28,013 nucleotides of DNA, from contig CAZRBY010000023.1 of the NCBI GenBank assembly GCA_964598495.1, forward strand, positions 1 through 28,013, read 5' to 3'. The position numbers and the translations under genes were made by a program. Below the pieces are notes generated by a model. That model was not told the DNA's origin, searched no databases, and was given only the letters and a program-made list of their open reading frames with translations. Positions 22,402 to 28,013 of the stretch are shown piece after piece; position 1 is the first letter of the stretch; every line of letters starts with the position of its first letter. The stretch comes from Cacconaster sp964598495. GTDB lineage: Bacteria > Bacteroidota > Bacteroidia > Bacteroidales > UBA932.

Positions 22402-23661
22402 CTACTTAACAGACATATCGCGGATTTCCTCTGCGTCATAAACTCCCTTATCGAGCTTAACCTTAATTTCAGCAAATGCGTTGAGAGTGTACTCTACATC
22501 CTCAAGTGAATGGACAGCTGTAGGAATGATGCGGTACATTATTATGCCTTGAGGTACCACCGGATATGTAACTGTAGAGCAGAAAATCTTGTAATTTTTC
22601 CTTAGATCAATCACAATATTTGTAGCCTGAGCTAAGTTGCCATCCATGAATATCGGGGTAACACATGCCTCGGCTTCACCGATATTGAAGCCTCTCTTGC
22701 GAAGACCTTCCTGAAGAGCCCTTGTAACAACCCAGAGTTTTTCACGAAGACGAGCGCCCTCTTCACCGCGAATTATTTCCAGACGTTTTAAGGCACCTAC
22801 GACAATAGGCATAGGAAGTGCCTTTGCATAAATCTGTGAACGCAGATTATATCTCAGATAATTAATGATGGCTCTGGGACCGGCCACAAACCCGCCGATC
22901 GTAGCCATTGATTTTGCGTATGTACCGATATAGAGGTCTATTTCGTCCATCACACCAAAATGCTCGGAAGTTCCTCTGCCTTCAGCTCCCATAACACCGA
23001 AACCGTGTGCATCATCGATCAGAATACGGAAATTGTATTTCTTTTTGAGATCGACAATCTCTTTCAGAATACCCAGCGCACCTGTCATGCCATAAACTCC
23101 CTCTGTGAGAAGGAGTACTCCGCCGCCCTTTGCCTTTGCCTCATCACAAGCTCTCTTAATGATCCTTTCACAATCTGCAATATCATTGTGACGGTATTTG
23201 TATTTTGCGCCAAGGTGTAGGCGGATTCCATCGAGAAGGCAAGCATGACATTCGTTGTCATAGACTACCACATCGTGACGAGACAAAAGCGCATCAATAG
23301 TGGATACGATGCCCTGGTAACCGAAATTGAAAAGAAAACAATCCTCTTTTTTCTCGAAATCGGCAAGCTCCCTTTCGAGTCTTTCGTGGAGCGCGGTGTG
23401 TCCGGTAAGCATTCTGGAGCCCATAGGATAAGCCATACCCCATTTTGCGGCACCTTCAGCGTCTGCTTTTCGTATTTCGGGATGATTGGCAAGACCAAGA
23501 TAGTTGTTGATACTCCAACAGAGTACCTCTTCACCCTGGAAAAACATCCTGGGACCGATTTCTCCCTCAAGTTTAGGGAACATGAAGTAACCAAACGCTT
23601 TATCACGATACTGGCCCAGAGGACCACCTGAGTCTTTGCTTAATCTTTCAAAAATGTCCAT
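22402..23661 (-). CDS. spt: Serine palmitoyltransferase-like alpha-oxoamine synthase
   Basis: This 419-residue PLP enzyme belongs to the alpha-oxoamine synthases. The cofactor lysine is Lys250 in IGTYAKSMATIGGF, the ring-stacking His is His139 in DNECHACLLDG, and Asp216 and His219 lie in IDDAHGFG. The N-terminus (FERLSKDSGGPLGQYR...FMFPKLEG) and AEGAAKWGMAYPMGSRMLTGHTALHE agree with my recollection of Bacteroides Spt, which condenses serine with an acyl-CoA or acyl-ACP to start sphingolipid synthesis. Glycine C-acetyltransferase (Kbl) and 7-keto-8-aminopelargonate synthase (BioF) are the alternatives; no tdh or bio genes are adjacent. It starts 29 bases after gyrB on the same strand with no clear promoter between them. 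Confidence 0.85.
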   Translation of the reverse strand: MDIFERLSKDSGGPLGQYRDKAFGYFMFPKLEGEIGPRMFFQGEEVLCWSINNYLGLANHPEIRKADAEGAAKWGMAYPMGSRMLTGHTALHERLERELADFEKKEDCFLFNFGYQGIVSTIDALLSRHDVVVYDNECHACLLDGIRLHLGAKYKYRHNDIADCERIIKRACDEAKAKGGGVLLLTEGVYGMTGALGILKEIVDLKKKYNFRILIDDAHGFGVMGAEGRGTSEHFGVMDEIDLYIGTYAKSMATIGGFVAGPRAIINYLRYNLRSQIYAKALPMPIVVGALKRLEIIRGEEGARLREKLWVVTRALQEGLRKRGFNIGEAEACVTPIFMDGNLAQATNIVIDLRKNYKIFCSTVTYPVVPQGIIMYRIIPTAVHSLEDVEYTLNAFAEIKVKLDKGVYDAEEIRDMSVK

Positions 23662-23690
23662 AGTAAAAAATATTTAGATTTTAGTAATTC

Positions 23691-25676
23691 TTATGCGTCA
23701 ATATTTGCGTAACGGGCATTCTGCTCAATAAAATCTCTACGTGGAGGAACGTCGTCACCCATTAGCATAGTGAAGATGCGGTCCGCTTCAACGGCATTTT
23801 CAATGTGAATCTGGCGGAGCACACGCTTTGAAGGATCCATCGTGGTGTCCCAAAGCTGTTCGGCATCCATCTCTCCCAGACCTTTGTAGCGCTGTACCTT
23901 GACACCGCCATCTCTGCCTCTGCTCATACGCTCGACTGCTTCGGAGCGTTCTTCATCGGTCCAGCAATACTGTTCCTCCTTGCCTCTCTTGACTAGATAT
24001 AGAGGAGGAGTGGCTATATAGACATGTCCGTTAGTGATAAGGTCAGGCATATAGCGGAAGAAGAATGTCAGGATCAGGGTTGTAATGTGGCTTCCGTCTA
24101 CGTCGGCATCCGTCATGATCACCACTTTGTGGTATCTGAGTTTGGAAAGGTTGAGAGCTTTAGGGTCCTCGTCAGTTCCTATTGTCACCCCGAGTGCAGT
24201 ATAGATGTTACGGATCTCCTCACTCTCGAAAACACGATGCTCCATTGCCTTCTCAACATTTAGTATTTTACCTCGCAAAGGAAGAATGGCCTGGAACAAT
24301 CTGTCCCTACCCTGCTTTGCAGTACCACCTGCCGAGTCTCCCTCTACGAGGAAAATCTCGCACTTTTCAGGGTCCCTGTCAGAGCAGTCAGCAAGTTTCC
24401 CTGGCATACCGGAACCGGCCATCACAGTCTTGCGCTGTACCAGTTCACGCGCCTTGCGGGCTGCGTGGCGTGCTGTAGCGGCCAGAATCACCTTTTCAAT
24501 GATGATCTTTGCATCACGGGGATTCTCCTCAAGGTAGTTTTCGAGAGCCTGGCTGGTGGCCTGGGATACGGCTCCCATCACCTCGCTGTTGCCCAGTTTG
24601 GTTTTGGTCTGACCTTCAAACTGTGGTTCGGCAACCTTGACTGAAATGACCGCGGTAAGTCCCTCTCTAAAATCCGAAGGATCAAGGTCAAATTTAAGTT
24701 TGGCCAGAAAACCGTTCTTTTCTGCATAGCTTTTGAGAGTGGTGGTCAAACCGCGGCGGAAACCTGTGAGGTGCGTACCGCCCTCTATTGTATTGATATT
24801 ATTGACATACGCATAGATGTTCTCCTTGAAATCGGTATTGTACTGCATTGCAATTTCAATTGGAATAATCTTGTCTGTCTCCAGATATATGGGATTTTCC
24901 GTAAGCTTATCTCGCGATCCGTCCAGATAAGCAACAAACTCCAGCAGTCCCTCCTGAGAGAAGAAGACATCCTTCCTGGCGGGAGCCTCAACTTCGTTGC
25001 CATGATCATCTAGAACCATTTCTGCAGCCCTGTCATCCCTCAGAGTGAGTTTCACTCCTTTGTTGAGAAATGCGAGTTCCCTCAGGCGGCGTGCCAGAGT
25101 ATCATAATCATATACCGTGGATAGGGTGAAAATGGTATCATCGGGCTTGAAAGTGATGATAGTACCTGTTTGTGTAGTCTCTCCTACAACCCTCACATCA
25201 TAGAGCGGTTTGCCTTGAGAATATTCTTGTTTGAATATCTTGCCTTCGCGATGAATCTCGGCTGTCAAGCTTGATGAAAGCGCATTAACACAAGATACGC
25301 CGACACCATGGAGTCCTCCGGAGACTTTGTAACTATCCTTGCTGAATTTTCCTCCGGCGTGGAGCACTGTAAGCACCACCTCGAGAGCAGAACGGCCCTC
25401 CTTTTCGTGAGTGTCCGTGGGAATACCACGGCCGTTGTCCGATACTGTTATGGAATTGTCATGATTTATGACTACAGCTATCTCGCTGCAATAGCCTGCC
25501 AGGGCCTCGTCAATAGAGTTGTCTACTACTTCATAAACCAGATGGTGTAAACCACGGGCAGCTATGTCACCGATATACATCGAAGGGCGCTTACGCACCG
25601 CTTCCAGTCCTTCAAGCACCTGGATACTATCTGCGGAATAGTGGGCTTCCGCTTCAATAATCTCGTTTTCAATCAT
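23691..25676 (-). CDS. gyrB: DNA gyrase subunit B
   Basis: This 661-residue protein is the ATPase subunit of gyrase, which with GyrA introduces negative supercoils. Its landmarks in order are VLEGLEAVRKRPSMYIGD (20-37), the GHKL ATP site (EVVDNSIDEALAGYC, then DNGRGIPTD), GGLHGVGVSCVNALS, the transducer domain, and the TOPRIM domain. That domain has EGDSAGGTAKQGRDR and the metal-binding DADVDGSH, and QRYKGLGEM lies in the C-terminal tail. No large insertion is present, and length is normal for Bacteroidota. A full-consensus -7 box lies 26 bases before the ATG, so it is not solely dependent on the upstream barrel gene. The SPT-like gene follows after 29 bases. Confidence 0.98.
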   Translation of the reverse strand: MIENEIIEAEAHYSADSIQVLEGLEAVRKRPSMYIGDIAARGLHHLVYEVVDNSIDEALAGYCSEIAVVINHDNSITVSDNGRGIPTDTHEKEGRSALEVVLTVLHAGGKFSKDSYKVSGGLHGVGVSCVNALSSSLTAEIHREGKIFKQEYSQGKPLYDVRVVGETTQTGTIITFKPDDTIFTLSTVYDYDTLARRLRELAFLNKGVKLTLRDDRAAEMVLDDHGNEVEAPARKDVFFSQEGLLEFVAYLDGSRDKLTENPIYLETDKIIPIEIAMQYNTDFKENIYAYVNNINTIEGGTHLTGFRRGLTTTLKSYAEKNGFLAKLKFDLDPSDFREGLTAVISVKVAEPQFEGQTKTKLGNSEVMGAVSQATSQALENYLEENPRDAKIIIEKVILAATARHAARKARELVQRKTVMAGSGMPGKLADCSDRDPEKCEIFLVEGDSAGGTAKQGRDRLFQAILPLRGKILNVEKAMEHRVFESEEIRNIYTALGVTIGTDEDPKALNLSKLRYHKVVIMTDADVDGSHITTLILTFFFRYMPDLITNGHVYIATPPLYLVKRGKEEQYCWTDEERSEAVERMSRGRDGGVKVQRYKGLGEMDAEQLWDTTMDPSKRVLRQIHIENAVEADRIFTMLMGDDVPPRRDFIEQNARYANIDA

Positions 25677-25685
25677 TATTATCTT

Positions 25686-25709
25686 GTTTCTAATAAAGAA
25701 ACAAAGGTA
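25686..25709 (-). promoter_or_regulatory. gyrB promoter -7 box with overlapping inverted repeat
   Basis: On the minus strand TACCTTTG occupies 25709-25702, a full TAnnTTTG match. Touching it, GTTTCT (25686-25691) and AGAAAC (25697-25702) form a 6-bp inverted repeat around five bases, centred near the predicted transcript start (about 25697). The symmetry could be an operator or a 5' RNA hairpin. No TTTG -33 box is clear; a T-rich tract precedes the box. Confidence 0.55.
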
Positions 25710-25730
25710 CGAAAAAAAAAGGGAAAATCC

Positions 25731-27392
25731 TTAAAATTTCAGATAGATTCCACCACCGAAATTACGTGGTACGGAATTGTGCATCGGCACGTAGCGATTG
25801 GCTCTATTGAGAAGATTTCCTCCCTTTATAAAAACACCGAAATAGCGATTGATAGTGAAATCCAGAGTGATGCCCAGGTCTACTATGGAAGGAATCGTAT
25901 AGACCCCAAAAGAATCTCCTGTAACTTCACTTAAATATCTACACTCCGCTTTCGCATTGATGCGATTACGCCAGTTCCAAACGAAAAAGAAATTAGTGGT
26001 TATAGTTGGCAACTGGGTGATTTCGGGACGCTGTCCGGTGAAGTAAAAATTGTATCTGAATTCGGCACCGGTTATGACTGCCCCTGATTTCCATAACGCA
26101 TCCGCACCTAATGAAAAGCGGCTGAAATCCAGGTAAGTGGCAATAACATTAAAGGGCTCCGGGTCAGACATTACCGGCTCGAAAAGGAGCTTGTCACGAA
26201 ATATGGTATAGGATGTCATCAGATTGAAAGCCATCCTTCCCTTGATGACGGATTCAAGTGAAAGTGTTGCATCCAGAGGCCTTGATCCGAATCTAAGGTC
26301 AGCACGTGGAGAAATCAGAGGCATATCACGCGTCATCCCAAGGAATGAATTCAGTTCATGACCTCCCCCAACAACAGTGTGTATCCAAAGCGACTGCTCT
26401 GCAAGTTCAAATCTTGCATCAATATCGGGGAAAATGGAACTGGCAGTAGAGGAATGGTTATCGCCATTCTCGTTCCGACTCGATTTTGATTTATGTATGC
26501 TGAAACGATTACCGAATTTCGCTCCGAATTTAGCCAAAAAACGTCCTTTATTGTACTCATAGATTGGAGATATCTCCAAAATCCCGGCTGAATGGTCTCG
26601 AAGGCATCCATACATCGAATAGGACATATTAAAGTCGATGTAAATGCGATGTACATCGAATGTAGTACCTACCATCGCTCCAAGGGAAAGATTGTTTTCT
26701 TTCAGGGTGTCCACAATACGCTTGGAACCGGTGATGAACGCAGCGTCGATATCGTAATAAACACTATTATCAGAACCGTCGGCCGATTTGACATTCATTG
26801 CAAAATCAGCCATACGAATATGGTGCATGGTTTTAATCGTTTCACGACTGCCGATATAGTCGGACAATAAGGCTCCGGCGTCAAACGAAAACTCTCCCTC
26901 TTTCCATGCATATTTCAGATTGCCTCCGAAATCATTGCGCATCTTGCGCACATCAAGAGAATATTCTCCGACCGACGAGGGTATCTTTCCCCAATAAGAA
27001 TCGTGATCAGCATAAATACCTGCATAAAAACCCTTTTTTGTAACCGCCTGGAGATAGAGTTCAGCTGAAGGTTGGAAAGGGAACTGGGTGCCTATTTTCA
27101 GATATGAGAATGGATGATGGGCATCCTTTGCCGGCTTTATGGCGGCAGACTCGTATGGCGAGAATTCGTAGAGGTCGCGGTAGGGCCTGTTGAATATGGA
27201 GTAGTCAAAACTGATATCGAATCTACGCAGAGAATCTGCGACATCCTTGGGTATTTCGGGCTTGTGGATTTCTCCGAGTTTTACATCAAACTCCCTGCTG
27301 ACCTCGACTGTTGGGTCTATGGTCTGCCCGAAAAGTCCGACAGGTATCAGAATTGCAAAAGCCAATAAGAATATCGTTTTCCTAATCTTCAT
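25731..27392 (-). CDS. Outer-membrane beta-barrel protein (TonB-receptor-like barrel without plug)
   Basis: This 553-residue protein starts with a signal peptide (MKIRKTIFLLAFAILIPVGLFGQ, cut near residue 23). A short periplasmic stretch follows, including SLRRFDISFDYSIFNRPYRDLYEFSPY, then a long run of amphipathic strands with polar loops. It ends with a barrel-type C-terminal strand (FGGGIYLKF) finishing in Phe, as used for BAM recognition. No plug domain or TonB box is evident, so it is not a full TonB-dependent receptor; FIKGGNLLNRANRYVPMHN near the end resembles the last strands of such receptors. It follows the TPR gene with only two bases between them, implying joint expression and possibly a shared role. 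The substrate is unknown. Confidence 0.8.
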   Translation of the reverse strand: MKIRKTIFLLAFAILIPVGLFGQTIDPTVEVSREFDVKLGEIHKPEIPKDVADSLRRFDISFDYSIFNRPYRDLYEFSPYESAAIKPAKDAHHPFSYLKIGTQFPFQPSAELYLQAVTKKGFYAGIYADHDSYWGKIPSSVGEYSLDVRKMRNDFGGNLKYAWKEGEFSFDAGALLSDYIGSRETIKTMHHIRMADFAMNVKSADGSDNSVYYDIDAAFITGSKRIVDTLKENNLSLGAMVGTTFDVHRIYIDFNMSYSMYGCLRDHSAGILEISPIYEYNKGRFLAKFGAKFGNRFSIHKSKSSRNENGDNHSSTASSIFPDIDARFELAEQSLWIHTVVGGGHELNSFLGMTRDMPLISPRADLRFGSRPLDATLSLESVIKGRMAFNLMTSYTIFRDKLLFEPVMSDPEPFNVIATYLDFSRFSLGADALWKSGAVITGAEFRYNFYFTGQRPEITQLPTITTNFFFVWNWRNRINAKAECRYLSEVTGDSFGVYTIPSIVDLGITLDFTINRYFGVFIKGGNLLNRANRYVPMHNSVPRNFGGGIYLKF

Positions 27393-27394
27393 CT

Positions 27395-28013
27395 CTATTT
27401 CAGTTTATCAAGACGCATTTTTACCTGTTCCTTCACATCATCGGCGTCTCCGGTGGGCTGGTAGCCATCGAGTACGCTTTCATAAGTCGCCCTGGCCTGT
27501 TCAACATCTCCCCTATCTGCAAATGAGTCACCAAGGATGATAAATGCCTTTGCAAGCCAATAAATCTGGGAAGTTTCCGAATCTGAGAAGTCATATACGC
27601 GATTTTCGACCGAAAGGAAATCACCTGCTCCATAGGCATCCATAATAAGCAAATATGTGGCTTCTGCCCCATATTTGTCGTGGGGATTGCGGGATAGGGA
27701 CGCCAGTATCGGTTTTGCCTCTTCTCTGTTATCTATCAAGAGAAGACTCTTGGCGGAAATATATTCCGCCTCACGGCGCATCTCATCGGGAAGTTCGGCC
27801 ACTCCGCTGTTTTTCATATTTTCGGTACTTGCGATATAAATAAGGGATTCGTATGCGGTGACCGCCATGGAGTAATGCTCGAGTTCGTATGAAATATCGG
27901 CATAATTGCGGGTGGCAGCCTCGGCAAAGGGACCCTCACCCAGTCTGATAACCTGGAAATAAGCATCGGATGCTGCCTCTTTACGCCCTTTAGCCTTGAG
28001 AGACTCAGCAAGG
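27395..28013 (-). CDS. TPR-repeat protein (5' end outside window)
   Basis: The frame is open to the last base of the window, so the start lies upstream; 205 codons and the TAG stop are visible. The sequence is made of helix pairs with TPR-like spacing: KEAASDAYFQVIRLGEGPFAEAATRNYADISYELEHY, EAEYISAKSLLLIDNREEAKPILASL, YWLAKAFIILGDSFADRGDVEQARATYESVLDGY (last one the clearest TPR unit). Such proteins act as scaffolds, and in Bacteroidota many are periplasmic or membrane-attached. It stops two bases before the barrel gene, so the two are very likely translated from one mRNA. An internal ATG at 27868 is not a sensible start because repeat structure continues upstream. Confidence 0.82.
   Translation of the reverse strand, partial: LAESLKAKGRKEAASDAYFQVIRLGEGPFAEAATRNYADISYELEHYSMAVTAYESLIYIASTENMKNSGVAELPDEMRREAEYISAKSLLLIDNREEAKPILASLSRNPHDKYGAEATYLLIMDAYGAGDFLSVENRVYDFSDSETSQIYWLAKAFIILGDSFADRGDVEQARATYESVLDGYQPTGDADDVKEQVKMRLDKLK

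Noticed and set aside
23245..23631. 128-codon plus-strand frame opposite the SPT-like gene
   Set aside because: It is antisense to highly conserved PLP-enzyme sequence, with no promoter or recognisable domain.
24333..24420. Arg in PLRGK of GyrB where E. coli has Lys447, a quinolone-resistance position
   Set aside because: Arg here is, as far as I recall, the normal residue in Bacteroidota GyrB and a conservative change, so no resistance is claimed.
1..28013. tRNA, rRNA, CRISPR, insertion sequences or phage genes
   Set aside because: I scanned for cloverleaf-like intergenic sequence, direct-repeat arrays with spacers, transposase motifs and terminal inverted repeats and saw none. The 7-base arrays have no spacers and are not CRISPR.

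Overview
The window looks like ordinary chromosome from a Bacteroidales bacterium (phylum Bacteroidota), perhaps close to the Muribaculaceae or Porphyromonadaceae. The evidence is several upstream regions carrying the Bacteroidota -7 box TAnnTTTG, some with a TTTG -33 box about 20 bases earlier. The gene set also fits: a bacterial serine palmitoyltransferase-like enzyme, zinc-free type B L31, a TIGR02757 protein, a 7TM-HD phosphohydrolase and many outer-membrane barrels. There is no phage, insertion sequence, CRISPR array, rRNA or tRNA that I can recognise, and no gene-free stretch longer than about 235 bases.

Layout. 1-1244 (+): the tail of an outer-membrane-like protein and a small secreted barrel. 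1352-5797 (-): a run reading glmM-like phosphohexomutase, NamZ/DUF1343 muramidase-like protein, low-molecular-weight tyrosine phosphatase, and secreted GH29 alpha-fucosidase. 5932-12614 (+): rpmE2 with a strong promoter and terminator, a TIGR02757 protein, a zeta-toxin-like kinase overlapping a 52-codon partner, and then tldD, pmbA and nhaC joined by TGATG stop/start overlaps, followed by a SlyD-like FKBP. 12611-13639 (-): tsaD. 13750-18306 (+): a 1518-residue TamB-type envelope protein. 18298-21282 (-): 7TM-HD phosphohydrolase followed by LD-carboxypeptidase. 21327-22169 (+): a secreted esterase. 22402-28013 (-): TPR protein (cut by the window edge), outer-membrane barrel, gyrB, and an SPT-like enzyme.

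Themes. Much of the content concerns the envelope: cell-wall precursor and turnover enzymes (GlmM, NamZ-like, LD-carboxypeptidase), TamB, sphingolipid synthesis, outer-membrane barrels and the 7TM-HD protein, whose family degrades c-di-AMP. The rest is core machinery (gyrB, tsaD, L31) plus a small accessory-looking kinase/partner pair with its own promoter and terminator.

The most unusual signals are not genes. Four intergenic stretches (1244-1271, 4359-4414, 22279-22320, 22359-22400) are degenerate tandem arrays with a strict 7-base period but different unit sequences, three of them starting at or within a few bases of a stop codon. Other points of note are a 17-bp perfect palindrome (22196-22251), the kinase/partner pair, the stop/start-coupled TldD-TldE-NhaC block, and a TamB gene whose natural N-terminus has no ordinary start codon.
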